Source of the DNA: Pseudeuparius sepicola
Taxonomy: Eukaryota > Arthropoda > Insecta > Coleoptera > Anthribidae
Assembly (NCBI GenBank): GCA_963920635.1
Contig: OY987298.1
Location: 65,927,949 to 65,991,948, forward strand
Direction: 5' to 3'
DNA length: 64,000 bases
Position 1 is the first letter of the stretch, and each line of letters starts with the position of its first letter. Below are positions 22,930-33,675 of the stretch, in pieces. The notes under the pieces were generated by a model. That model had not been told where the DNA came from and ran no database searches. It worked only from the letters and a program-made list of their open reading frames with translations. The position numbers and the translations under genes are program-made.

Positions 22930-23130
22930 CCAACGCTTACCGCAGCAATAATCTCGGTTTGCCGGCCCGTCTCAGGTCGACAGGACCAGTGAGGAAACAA
23001 ATTTTGAGACAGCGCTCGGTGCCAAGCACGATCGCCGCCTGCGGAGTCATCAAAACTACTTACCTGCTTCTTTGCGCAACGAAAACGGTGCCCGGCCCGC
23101 CTCGTCCTATTTAGTGAAGCGAAATCGGGC
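22930..23130 (-). promoter_or_regulatory. RCHY1: Probable RCHY1 promoter / 5' noncoding exon
   Basis: This is a GC- and CpG-richer island in AT-rich DNA, just upstream of the RCHY1 start. On the minus strand it holds two consensus donors, GCTGCG|GTAAGC at 22941/22940 and AAGCAG|GTAAGT at 23064/23063. Either could splice to the acceptor just before the ATG near 22652. Two donors suggest alternative leader exons. This is inferred from sequence only. Confidence 0.55.
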
Positions 23131-23135
23131 TAAAA

Positions 23136-24598
23136 AGTCGTCAAAAAATTTTTCAAGGTAGAACTAGATTGGACCCCATAGGTGTTGTTAAGTACATCAC
23201 TCTGCATACGAAATGGCGATTTACGAAATTTTTTTGTGGTCGAGACCTTTTTTATTTCGAAAAAACTGTCGAAATTGACAATTTACGGAAATTGTGTTTT
23301 TTTACGTTAACATCGTCATATCTTTGAGAGTAGTGGAGCTATCGACTCGATTTTTTTTTTAAATTGAAGCTAACATATGAGCGCTTACAACGAATGCCAT
23401 TTTTGTTGTCCAATATTGTTTATTAACCACTTTAAATAGCAACAAAATTGCAACGTTATAAAAAGTGTAATGAAATTTTCACTAAGCGAGAAACTTTTTT
23501 ATTTGTGGAAATTTTTATATACATGCTGCGAGGGAAATGTGCCCAAGACACGAAAAAAGTTTTTGGCAAAAAAAAATTACCTATAGCGCCTATAGTTTTT
23601 GAACTGTGAATTTTTTTTTGTGGCGCGCGCTACTCACGTGGAACGCAAAATTAATCCCTTGCCTGAGAATATCCACGCGTGGCGGGCATGTCTCAACAAC
23701 TAATGCGTAGTTTACATGCGCAAGTGAAACTATCACAAATATAAATATCTTAGAGTAATTCCTAATAGCACATAGGTCTGTGCTAATAGTTTGCCAATGT
23801 AAACCCTCTCAGTGAGAACTCTCTGCCATAAAAGAGTAGGTAGGTACGTCTCTGGGAGCGTTTACATAAACTATTTGGAAGTACTCTCAGTACGACTTGT
23901 GAGTTCATGTAAACGCTCCCAGAGTTCTTCCTGAGAGGGTTTACATTGGCAAACTTTTAGGAAATACTCTAAGATATTCATATTTGTGATAGTTTCACTT
24001 GCGCATGTAAACTACGCATCAGTTGTTGAGACATGCCTGCCACGTGTGGATATTATCACGCAAGGGATTATTAATTTTGCGTTCCACGTGAGTAGCGCGC
24101 GCCACAAAAAAATGCACAGTCCAAAAACTATAGGCGCTATAGGTAATTTTTTTTACCAAAAACTTCCTTCATGTTTTGAGCACATTTCCCTCGCAGCATG
24201 TGTATAAAAATTTCCACAAATAAAAAAGTTTCTCGCTTAGTGAAAATTTCATTACATTTTTTATAACCTTGCAATTTTGTTGCTATTTAAAGTGGTTAAT
24301 AAACAATATTGGACAACAACTATGGCATTCGTTGTAAGCGCTCATATGTTAGCTTCAATTTTAAAGAAAATTCGAGTCGATAGCTCCACTACTCTCAAAG
24401 ATATGACGATGGAAATGTAAAAAAACACAATTTCCGTAAAATGCCAATTTCGACAGTTTTTCTAAATAAAAAAGGTCTCGACCACAAAAAAATGTCGTAA
24501 ATCGCCATTTCGTATGCACAGTGATGTACTTAACAACACCTATGGGGTCTGATCTAGTTCTACCCTCAAAAAATTTCTTTTTTGAGAACGAAGCGACT
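23136..24598. mobile_element. Large foldback element FB6
   Basis: About 720 bp at the left (from GTCGTCAAAAAATTTTTCAA at about 23138) is mirrored at the right, ending near 24598. The centre is near 23870, where GGGAGCGTTTACATAAACTA faces its complement. Mismatches are scattered. It is non-coding; the open frame at 23986-24207 is a shadow. It sits directly upstream of the proposed RCHY1 promoter. Confidence 0.85.
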
Positions 24599-24719
24599 TT
24601 TTGCTGATATATTAAAAAATATATTTCAAAGTTATTTAAAAAGTATTAAAAAAATAGGTTTAGGAACAAAATTTAGGATAGCAATACGTTATTGAATATA
24701 CGGAGACTGCTACAAGCTA

Positions 24720-25205
24720 AAATGGTACAAACAGATTTCTAATATCTTTCTCGTTTTTGAGTTATTTTGAAAAAAGTGAAAATTTGCATTTTGGATTTTA
24801 TTTTTTTTCTGAAGTTGTTATCACAGATAGGAAAAAAGAAAAACACTTTCTTATGGCACTTCTTAACGGGCTTTAAGATGGCGTTTTTAGATTTGTTCTA
24901 CAACATTTCGTTTTTTGAGAAACCATTTTCAACTTAATTTTTTTAAATACGGACCTGGATTTTTTTGCAGATTTTGAAAGCACTTTCATTCCAAATACCA
25001 TGATGTATGGACAATATTTTTAAAATGTTTTGAGACAATTATACTGAAAATTCCTTTTTTTCTACTCATTGTTTCCCTGTATTTAAATGTTGATAACAAC
25101 TTCAGAAAAAAATAAAATCAAAAATGCAAAATTTCACTTTTGTCGAAATAACTCAAAAACGAAAAAATATATTAGAAATCTGTGTGTACCATTTTACTGA
25201 CCTCA
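24720..25205. mobile_element. Foldback/inverted repeat FB7
   Basis: AATGGTACAAACAGATTTCT (24720s) and the run through GAAGTTGTTATCACAGATAG are mirrored at 25040-25205 (GTTGATAACAACTTCAG to AGAAATCTGTGTGTACCATT). The centre is near 24960. It is non-coding. It adjoins FB6 with no unique DNA recognised between them. Confidence 0.75.
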
Positions 25206-26118
25206 AAATTGCGCAACTTTTTCCGCATTTGTTGTTTGTTGTTGTTCTATCTCTCACCGTTTGCAAGATTCCCATACTGTTCAACATGCAATCTTAAAAT
25301 TTTCAAGTAATTAAAGTGTAAATTTCAATAAATAGTCGAAAATTTTAAAAAATGATTAAAAACCAATTTTTCGATATCGAGTTTTTCGTTTTTTGCATTT
25401 TCTGAGAAAATTTTCAAAGTGATGTGTATTTTTTACACCATCAGAAAGTAGAGGTTTCAACGAACAAAAAGCGAACCGACTTTTTTTAAAAAGCAGCTTT
25501 TTTGACGTGGGTATTTTCGATTGAAAATGAGGTTACTTTTTCGGTTTAAAATCAAAAAAAGGGGTAAAAATAAATATTTTGATTCGAAAAAATTACAGCG
25601 TGTTCGAGACATAAGAAGGTAAGTTTCCACCAAATTTCGTAGAATTTTTTTTGTGAGATAAAAATTAAAAACCAAAAAATCGGTTATTTTGATTTTTCGT
25701 GGATATTTTCAGGTTATGTGAAAAAAGTGTAAATACAAAAGTTGTAGATCTTTTTATTACCTACAACTTTGCCATTTAACTTTTTTGATAGGAGTTGCAG
25801 TTTTGCCGGATATCGTGATAAACCGTTTTCCACCCCTAAAAGATCACCCCCTACAACACCCGTAGCTTAAATCGCCCTTAAATTATTTTTTCTGTTATTT
25901 TTGCTACATTTTCTTCCTTTTCCAATGGGTGTCATGTTGTTCTAGATTTTTTTGTTCTCAAAAATTATCTACCCTGGCCTAATTGCCACTCCTATACTCC
26001 AATTTTTATTTGTTTGAAAACAATTATTACTAACCCTGTACATAAATTCTAAAAACTTCCTTGGAACCGCCCAGAATTTTAGAAAATCTTAGTTTTTATA
26101 AGCAATAATTTTGATGTA
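25206..26118. other. AT-rich repeat-like DNA, no gene
   Basis: Composition resembles foldback interior DNA, with repeated TTTTTCG and AAAAATT runs, but no mirrored partner was found in the window. No coding signal is present. It may be a half-element. Confidence 0.35.
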
Positions 26119-27351
26119 TACAGGGTGTCCAACTTTATAACTGTAGAAATCATTAAAATCTTCATTTTTGGAGACAAAAACCTAAACTTTTTTTGTTTGA
26201 AAGGCCTTCAAAAACCGCTTCTTTTGACGTTCCTGCTATTTTCAAAATGCAAATCCAGGGCCGACTCCGATTTTTTTATACCCCCGATTTTCACGAAAAC
26301 TCTTTAGCGATTTTTTTATTTAAAATCTGACCCCACAGCGTTAATCAGAACACGCCAAAACCTGTATATACTAAATTTGAATAAAAAAATATACAGGGAG
26401 TTCCATTCTGCAGGGTGTCCAAGTTGAGCAAAATAGGAATTTTAAAGGCATCTATCTGCCAAGTCCAGTGTGCCATGGAATCCCCTCAAAACAGTTGAAT
26501 GGTCAATAGAACCACTCAAGAGGTTGGTGTGCAAAAGTCCAATACAAAATATATAGAGTATTCTTATCTGTGCCACCTCAAATTACTAAATTTTTGAGAT
26601 TTTATACGGGTCAAAAATCAAGTAGACACATCAAAGCCGCTCCACACACTATAAACGAACTAAATCTAAAAAATACAGAAGCCTGTCAGTCAGTAAGTCC
26701 ATATCAGTTAAGGTGCCTATGATGTGCCACAACAGGAAACACAGAGAAAATGTATCATCTTAGGCAGTGACTTTGTTGAGAAAGGTACAATAATTTAAAT
26801 TGTTTTTATCTGTTACTTTTGTGTTTATCAATATTTTTTCAATGATTCCAGAGTACCTACTCTTGATCCGTATAAGATAAAATTTCAGAATTTTGAGATG
26901 GCTCAGAGAAAAATACCCTGTTAATTTTTGTAGTAAATCTTTTCACATCAACATTTTAAGCGGCCCTGTTAACCATTCGACTGTTCTGAAGGGATTCCAT
27001 GGCACACTTGACTCGCCAGATGTCTAAAATTCCTATTTTGCTGAACTTTGACACCCTACAGATTGGAACTCCCTGTACATTTTTTGTTCGAATTTGGTAT
27101 ATGGGGGTTTTAGGGTGTTGTGATTAACGCTATGGGGTCAGATTTTAAATAAAAAAAATCGCTAAATGGTTTTCTTGAAAATCGGGCGTATAAAAAAAAT
27201 CGCAGCCGGCCCTGGATTTGCATTTTGAAAATGAAAGGAAGGTCAAAAGACGCGGTTTTTGAAGGTCTTTCAAACAAAAAAAGTTTAGGCGAATATCTCC
27301 AAAAATGAAGATTTTACGGCTTTGTACAGTTTTAAAGTTGGACACCCTGTA
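26119..27351. mobile_element. Foldback element FB8 (TACAGGGTGTCCAACTTTA ends)
   Basis: The left end TACAGGGTGTCCAACTTTAT and the right end TTAAAGTTGGACACCCTGTA mirror each other, and the arms remain complementary for several hundred bases. Internal blocks (CAAATCCAGGGCCG, TTTTTATACCCCCGATTT, CCATGGAATCCCCTCAAAAC) are shared with FB3 at 12980-14513. The right end abuts another TACAGGG end at 27352 with no spacer. Confidence 0.85.
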
Positions 27352-27902
27352 TACAGGGTTTCTCAAGAAAAGTGTTTTAAAAAGTCCGATTATTTCCTTA
27401 GTCAAAAGAAAAAGGGTCTGCTAAAACCCGGGTGAGTTTTTCCGGGGAATCTGAATCTAGCGTCACAATTGACATACTGGGTGTCCTCGAAAAAACAATT
27501 TTTTCGAAAAATAAAAATACTGTTTGTTTCCATTTTTAATATTACGGACAAAATATATTAAAATCTGCTCGTTTGTAATTTATACATCATTCCCGGTTTA
27601 ACGGGAAGTAAAAAAATATTTTAGGAAATTGTTATTTTTCTATACAAAATTATAGGGACATCTCTTGCCGTTTTTGAGATATTCGCCCAGGTTTTCTGAT
27701 TTGAATAGAATAAGGGAGCGTATATTACAACTACCTGAAAGTAGTCCATGACTTCATTTTTGCTTTTTAATACATAACACTAACCGTACAGCACAAAATA
27801 TTATTCTGTGACCACAGCTATAAGTAGGTCATGGACCGAAAATTTGTTTCATACAATTAGAAGATACGCTTCATTTTTAAAAGCTTTTATTTAACTTGCA
27901 AT
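27352..27902. other. Short repeat debris
   Basis: A TACAGGGTTTCTC end begins at 27352, and a possible opposite-facing GGGTGTCCTCG block lies near 27480. No gene was recognised. Confidence 0.35.
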
Positions 27903-27903
27903 G

Positions 27904-27934
<31 letters not shown>

Positions 27935-27935
27935 T
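27901..27935. repeat. TATG microsatellite
   Basis: About eight tandem copies of TATG precede the satellite array at 27981. Such a microsatellite commonly borders Helitron-like or non-LTR insertions. Confidence 0.9.
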
Positions 27936-27980
27936 TTGTTCGGGTGGAATCTTGCAACTCAATTTTGAAGCAGATATCTT

Positions 27981-28590
27981 CAACCGATCGAGCTGAAATT
28001 TTGTACACACGTTTAATTTGGATGACAATGCATGATTATATGTGTGACGTCATTCTAAATCCAACATGGCGGATCACCCAAGATGGCGGACTAGTTAAAT
28101 TTCAACCGATCGAGCTGAAATTTTGTACACACGTTTAATTTGGATGACAATGCATGATTATATGTGTGACGTCATTCTAAATCCAACATGGCGGATCACC
28201 CAAGATGGCGGACTAGTTAAATTTCAACCGATCGAGCTGAAATTTTGTACACACGTTTAATTTGGATGACAATGCATGATTATATGTGTGACGTCATTCT
28301 AAATCCAACATGGCGGAATACTCAAGATGGCGGACTAGTTAAATTTCAACCGATCGAGCTGAAATTTTGTACACACGTTTAATTTGGATGACAATGCATG
28401 ATTATATGTGTGACGTCATTCTAAATCCAACATGGCGGAACACTCAAGATGGCGGACTAGTTAAATTTCAACCGATCGAGCTGAAATTTTGTACACACGT
28501 TTAATTTGGATGACAATGCATGATTATATGTGTGACGTCATTCTAAATCCAACATGGCGGAACACCCAAGATGGCGGACTAGTTAACTTT
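27981..28590. repeat. 122-bp satellite array, five units
   Basis: CAACCGATCGAGCTGAAATT recurs at 27981, 28103, 28225, 28347 and 28469, a constant 122-bp period. Units differ only at a few positions (for example GCGGATCACCC, GCGGAATACTC, GCGGAACACTC, GCGGAACACCC). Every unit contains the palindrome TGACGTCA (a CRE/ATF core) and two ATGGCGG motifs about 17 bp apart, which resemble YY1/Pho-type sites. The array is followed directly by a Helitron helicase fragment. Confidence 0.95.
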
Positions 28591-28654
28591 GACTTGTGTA
28601 GTTTGGTGAGATAGGCGTCAACAGCATTGGTCTGCAACCTGTCTCGTTGTATAT

Positions 28655-28840
28655 TTAGGCTCCAAGCTCTTCGCGCCTGGTCAAGCATACGTGGCCTTAA
28701 GTAGGGTTAGATCATTAGAAGGTCTCCTCATTGAAGAGCTAGACTGTTCTAAACTAACCGGCAAACGACCTTGCAACAATGATGCGTTAACTGAGATGAA
28801 TAGACTCAGACACCTGGCCAAACTAAAAATTACAAAATAA
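28655..28840 (+). pseudogene. C-terminal end of a Helitron-type PIF1 helicase
   Basis: The frame reads LGSKLFAPGQAYVALSRVRS and then LEGLLIEELDCSKLTGKRPC before NNDALTEMNRLRHLAKLKITK and a stop at 28838-28840. 'F..GQ.YVALSRVRS' is the conserved final helicase motif (VI) of PIF1 helicases encoded by Helitrons. Everything upstream of motif VI is missing and is replaced by the satellite array; bases 28590-28655 give only a weak, frame-shifted match. The stop abuts a long palindrome at 28841. Helitron origin is well supported; extent is not. Confidence 0.85.
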
Positions 28841-29164
28841 ATTAAAAGTAAAAAAATATTTTTAAAAAAAGCTTTTATTTAAATGCGCTAAAAAGAATAA
28901 AATAATCTTTTCTTTTAAAACTTTTACTATCAACTTATAACGTCATTCCACAATTTATATGATATAAAAGCTTGTCGCGAGATTTAAGTTTTCAAACTAA
29001 GTAAATACCACTACTTAAATCTCGCGACAAGCTTTTATATCATATAAATTGTGGAATGACGTTATAAGTTGATAGTAAAAGTTTTAAAAGAAAAGATTAT
29101 TTTATTCTTTTTAGCGCATTTAAATAAAAGCTTTTTTTAAAAATATTTTTTTACTTTTAATTTT
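28839..29164. mobile_element. Near-perfect 325-bp palindrome
   Basis: About 150 bp (from ATTAAAAGTAAAAAAATATT through CTTGTCGCGAGATTTAAG) is repeated in inverse orientation after a loop of about 25 bases (TTTTCAAACTAAGTAAATAC...). The arms look essentially identical by eye, which argues for a young insertion or ongoing correction. It is probably a MITE. No target duplication is obvious. Confidence 0.9.
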
Positions 29165-29639
29165 TCTACACCAACCAGGAAAACAGAGGCGAACATTTCG
29201 AAAGCGGTAAGAGATAAATCGGTAATGTTATACAGTGCCACAGAAAGTTGGAACCATATGGGATTTTTTTTATTTTTGGGCTAAGATGAAACTGCTCTGG
29301 GGAGATCATCTCTGCTTGCAAAAATATTCGAAATGAGATAATTAAACGTCGTGACGTAATTTGACATATCTGTCAAAAATGACATTTAATTAAATAAATA
29401 GCCAAAATCGAAAAATGTTATTTGAAAAAGTTGCTTGGAATTTTATTTTACCCCTATGTACAAATTTTCAGCCAAAAATTCTGACAATGATAAATTTTTG
29501 ATCTTTTGAAAAAATATAAAAATTGCACCTTGTAAGTTGACTTTTTCTTGAAACTAGCAGATTACGACCTAAAAACGGTCCATAACTAAAAAATACCACG
29601 TTTTGATGATAGACAAACAATAATAAAGTCGAATAATGT
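29165..29639. other. AT-rich DNA, no gene recognised
   Basis: No domain-bearing frame or clear repeat is present. It may be the 3' flank of the minus-strand THAP sequence at 29640-29878. Confidence 0.35.
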
Positions 29640-29878
29640 TATATATAGTTTTTTTTTGTCGGGAATCAAAAACGAAGGGTTTTTAAACTGGCGCGAACAC
29701 AAAACTTTGTTTTTTAGGGCCGAATAGGGTAAATTAATTAGGTCCAAATTTCCAGAATTCTGTACCCATATTGCACGGATAAAGTCATTTTTGGGAAAGT
29801 CGAAAAATATGTTCGTCCTACTCCTTCGACCAGTCCAGAACTGGTGCAGTTTTTAAAACTGCACCGCTTTGCGGCCAT
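29640..29878 (-). pseudogene. THAP zinc-finger gene, N-terminal part, degenerate
   Basis: An ATG at 29878 (minus) opens MAAKRCSFKNCTSSGLVEGV and then GRTYFSTFPK, the CxxxxC and 'FP' blocks of a THAP finger. A one-base shift near 29785 continues as NDFIRAIWVQNSGNLDL (with the invariant Trp) and YSALKNKVLCSRQFKNPSFL. The last block is the 'vCs.HF' motif with the zinc-binding His replaced by Gln. The finger is therefore both frame-shifted and missing a ligand. The downstream frame ends in DKKKLY, with no further protein seen. THAP domains are C2CH DNA-binding modules of transcription factors and P-type transposases. Confidence 0.75.
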
Positions 29879-30432
29879 TGCTGATCGGCAAAAGAACAAA
29901 ATCACAAAACATAACTTAACAGCAAATAATAACAGCCACAACAACAATTTAACAGTACTTAACAAATCCACAACAAAACAACAACTTAACGCCAAAACAG
30001 AACAATTCGCTTTTGAAACACAGGAACCAGGAACAAAACTTCCAATACAAGTGTAGGTAATACACCGGCTCTGACTACGAGCAGGCGGTAGCACACTGGA
30101 GGGAGAAGCACGTGCGTCCCACACGAACCTCTACGTCGCCGACCGATATAAGCCGAGCCATCGTCCGCCCGCTGGACTGCAAAGTGGGGCGCGCCGCGGG
30201 TCGACCAAGCCGATACTCACGAATATGGGTGCCAATTACTTGCTTGGGTGACTATGATCTACACAGTACTTAAGGAAGCACATAGATGGCGATACTAACT
30301 CTGTCCTTAACGGGTCGCCGTATGCGCGTATACGGACGCTACAATTCTGTTTAGTTATTCTGTCTCAGTACACAAAAGGTCCTCTTTAATCAAGGTTAGT
30401 ATAGATCTAAAGCTCTTTTACAGTCCCCAAGA
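29879..30432. other. GC-richer upstream region of the minus-strand THAP sequence
   Basis: A GC-rich part (30040-30240) contains CACGTG, GGGCGCGCCGCGGG and a GGACTGCAAAGTGGG block also present at 8998-9012. It could be a promoter or old element DNA. No second gene was recognised. Confidence 0.35.
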
Positions 30433-32198
30433 ACGTTAAACCAGACAGGATAGCTTAATCTGAATGGTGTAATGTTCGCGGCGCCCACCGAGGGCGTGAC
30501 GTCACCGTTAGACGTCGTTAGGTGAAGGTTTCATCGTACGCGCGTTGTTTACCTTTGTTTTTCTAGTTTTCTATCGTATTTCCTTCGGTTTTACTTTATT
30601 ATTGTAAGTTTTTTGAGTTTTACCTATTATAAAGTGTGTCTGTATGTTGTTTTTATTTGATTTTTGTGCCGTGTTTATTATTATTCAGAGACACTAAATG
30701 CCTGATACTTGAATTTCTACAAAAGGGAGGTGAGCATTTCTTGACATATTATTAATAATAAAAGTACGAGGTTGATAATATACTACTTTACAGAATAGTC
30801 CTATTCACGAAAATATGCCGGGGATTGGGCCAGGGGGAACAAGGTGTGCCGTGTATGGGTGTAATAACACTTATGCTACAAAAGCCCAAACTGGGCAGAA
30901 TATCATATTTCATGCTTTTCCAAAACCAAAGGACCTTTTCTCTAAAACTATACAAAGTGAGTGGATATAAAGGTGCAAAGGAAAAGACAAATTCAACCCT
31001 AACACTAGCCATATATATTCACAACATTTTGTAGACAATGACTACGAAAGAGATCTTCGAAATGAATTATTAGGTAAGTAAAATTTTCTTTGCTAGCTAG
31101 CCATCTAAAAAATGCATGAATATAAATATTTATATATTTTTTTTAATTTAAGGCTTACCTTTAAGAAAGCATTTAAAAAAAACCGCAGTTCCTACATTAA
31201 AAATACCTTCCACAAAAACTATTACTGCAACGACCTTGGCAACAACTAATACATCACGTTCTGATAGACTTACCGAAAGACAAAGAAAGGAAGAAATAGA
31301 AAAATTACTTGTTGATTTGTCTGCAATAGAAGGTGGAGAAACTGCAAATTTAGAAGGCAGTTCTTCCCTAGCGACACTTACTGAAATTGGAATTCCCCGA
31401 CAAGCAATTATTCAGGAATCAGATGAAGTTTTTAAAAAATAAATTAACATGCCTTTTGTAGTTATAAAAGATTTTTGTAAATTAAGAACTATTATTAGAA
31501 TCAATTTTCGAAATTTAAAAGCACGACATAATAATACTTCACAAAGAAATAGTTCTGTGGATCCTCTTCGAAAAAAAAAGCGGAAATTAAACAAAATTAT
31601 AAATTAGAATATTTATTATTTATGAATTATGAATAAATAAATCTATGTTTTCAACTGTGTTTTAATTTGTCTTGGAGCATTTTATCAGTGTTCTATTTTT
31701 TTATTATTGATTCACCATTCACATATTATAATATGAATATCATAATCCAAAAATGCTCTTCAAAATCAAACTAATCAAAGGAGGCCCACAATTATTAACA
31801 GAATAATTCTGTATATATTATAATCTGTGTGCCATAATAAAAACTATTTAAGGCAAAATTCGCACCTTCTGAAAACACATTTGCTGCAATAATGCGCTTT
31901 TTTCTCGTATTGGGTGGAGAAATTGTCATAAAAAATTCGTGTTCAAAAAACAAGAGTGAACTTTATTGACTTCCATTGGTTTACAATCCTTAAAAAAATA
32001 AATCCGAAAAAGCAAGAGCATAAAGCTCACTTTTTGTTTTTATGAACTTTTTAAAAAAAGCACAAGTCGCTTTCTGAAGGCGCGCGATTGGGTGTTTCGT
32101 GGTGCGAGTTTACGCAGTACGTCTAACTGTGACGTCATCACGTCGGGCGGCTCGGCGGACAGATTCGCGTGATTGAGCTATCCTGTCTGGTTTAACGT
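30433..32198. mobile_element. THAP-carrying DNA transposon with about 28-bp terminal inverted repeats
   Basis: The left end ACGTTAAACCAGACAGGATA (continuing GCTTAATC) is mirrored at the right by GATTGAGCTATCCTGTCTGG followed by TTTAACGT, with one mismatch. Subterminal TGACGTCAC and GTTAGACGT blocks also recur on both sides in opposite orientation (30500s and 32120s). The interior holds a two-exon THAP gene (30815-31442) and no recognisable transposase catalytic region. No convincing target duplication was seen. The element is 1,766 bp, probably a deleted P-like or other THAP-family transposon. Confidence 0.75.
30815..31442 (+). pseudogene. Two-exon THAP-domain protein with premature stop
   Basis: Exon 1 (30815-31073) begins MPGIGPGGTRCAVYGCNNTY, with the CxxxxC pair at residues 11 and 16, then FHAFPKPKD and W50. 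Codon 52 is TAA. Beyond it the frame stays open: RCKGKDKFNPN, HIYSQHFVDNDYERDLRNEL. Donor TTATTAG|GTAAGT (31073/31074) and acceptor TTTAAG|GCTTAC (31152/31153) join in phase to give LLGLPLRKHLKKTAVPTL, the THAP C-terminal block. The third zinc ligand is Tyr instead of Cys (YSQHF). Exon 2 continues with a charged helix and stops at 31442; a poly(A) signal AATAAA lies near 31632. It is broken by one nonsense and one ligand change. Confidence 0.8.
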
Positions 32199-33294
32199 GC
32201 CTACTTTTTATTTGGAGATGAATCTTTATATCTCAAGGTCAAAATCGCCGCCATGTTGCACGTCATCTGGTGGCTGCTATCCTGTTTGTTTACCGTGTAA
32301 ACAGTCCTGTGAATTACTTTCGTTTATTTTTGCACTATTGCCTTTGGCGGGTATTAGGTATTTCACCTTAGAGTGAAGTGAAAAGATACGGTGACAATAT
32401 TTATATTCTAGTGTTCTCCAAATATATATAGGAATACATGACTCACGCTAATACAAATAACACGGTTTTATTTTGCTTCTACATTAGCGGGTTGGGGGAA
32501 GAATACCAGGTAATTTGTTTAGATTGGTATTTCCTAAATTCGGTCTTTCCAATTTTGTAATGCATAATAAATAGTTTTTTTATATATTTGTATCGCATAT
32601 ATGCTTTGAAATACCTATATATACAAAATAACCTGAATCGTATAAAAAAAATTGGGACCCTTGACTATAACAATAACGTCTTTTTAAAATCATGAAACAA
32701 AACAAGTTGGCATTAGCCGCGTTCCTTTTGCCACTTTTCTTAAGAATTCTTACTTTATCTCAGTTGGTGGCAGTTCCTTTTACAAATGAGAATGTAAGCT
32801 AAAGTGAGATTTTTTACCTCCCCCTTCCCCCTACAAGCACATCCTGGCAAGGACACCCCTATCTAGCATATTGGATCAGTTTGGTGGTGAGGAAAATGTC
32901 CCTTTCACAAGATGTGCCTTTGACAGCAAAAAACAAACTGAGTGGCTCAACAGCTAAAGTTCTCAATGTAGGAGCAAAAGAAACGCGGCTATTGGTAATG
33001 TATCTATTCATATACCTAAATCGATGGTAATCTCTATGGTTTGATAGCAAAATTAAATGCGCATGTACCATAACCGCCAGTGAGCCCTCTGGAAATGGGT
33101 TGCCGAACTATGTAATTATAAGTCGATTTTAGGCGAATAACTATTGATAACCGGTAAATACCAAACACGTTAACGCGATTCGGTTATTGTTGGTTATAGC
33201 TCTCTGACGTCACAAAGAAGCCCTTCATACATCATCGTTATAACCGGCAATAACCGCGGTATTTACTCAACTCAGGAGCAGGGTAATTACCGCG
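32199..33294. other. No gene recognised
   Basis: Mixed AT-rich DNA. Around 33130-33290 the motif family GGTTAT/ATAACCG recurs several times in both orientations (for example TAACCGGTAAATACC, AATAACCGCGGTATTT, ATTACCGCGGTTATAA), which suggests small palindromic element debris. Confidence 0.4.
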
Positions 33295-33299
33295 GTTAT

Positions 33300-33675
33300 A
33301 AACGTCATTTACTAGATTTGCCAGTACCAAGCTGTAAGAATTATAAGTCTAGGAGACCTCCGGGAGTATAATTTTTTTCGGTAAGTTTAGATAAAAACAA
33401 TCGAATACAATTTGCACCATAGGCACGCATCAAGAACGTTAAACTTTACCGTTCTTGGGCGCGCATCTGTATAATTTGAATGATTGAATATGTGGTTAAA
33501 AATTCTTAACTTGGGGACTGATTGGACTTTGAGTCCAAATAAATTTGTTTGTTCAAAACATTTTGATGCTGATGCCTTTACTGTGCATCGTGGCGAACGA
33601 GGACGAAGACCTCTAAAGCAGTCTCCAGTGCCAAGTCTGTTGACAATGATACGCCCATGGATGAAGTTGGTTTAA
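33300..33675 (+). pseudogene. THAP-domain fragment
   Basis: A first piece, about 33312-33383, reads VPSCKNYKSRRPPGV and then a stop and FF, before a donor TCG|GTAAGT; it resembles the THAP N-terminus. A second piece, 33484-33675, reads MWLKILNLGTDWTLSPNKFV and then CSKHFDADAF...RPLKQSPVPSLL, matching the THAP second half including the intact CxxHF ligands. The pieces would be one gene with a roughly 100-bp intron, carrying a stop in exon 1. Between them lies a short palindrome, CAAGAACGTTAAAC...CGTTCTTG at about 33430. Confidence 0.65.

Noticed and set aside
27981..28590. Regular repeats resembling a CRISPR array
   Set aside because: The full 122-bp unit is repeated with no unique spacers, in a eukaryotic genome; it is a satellite.
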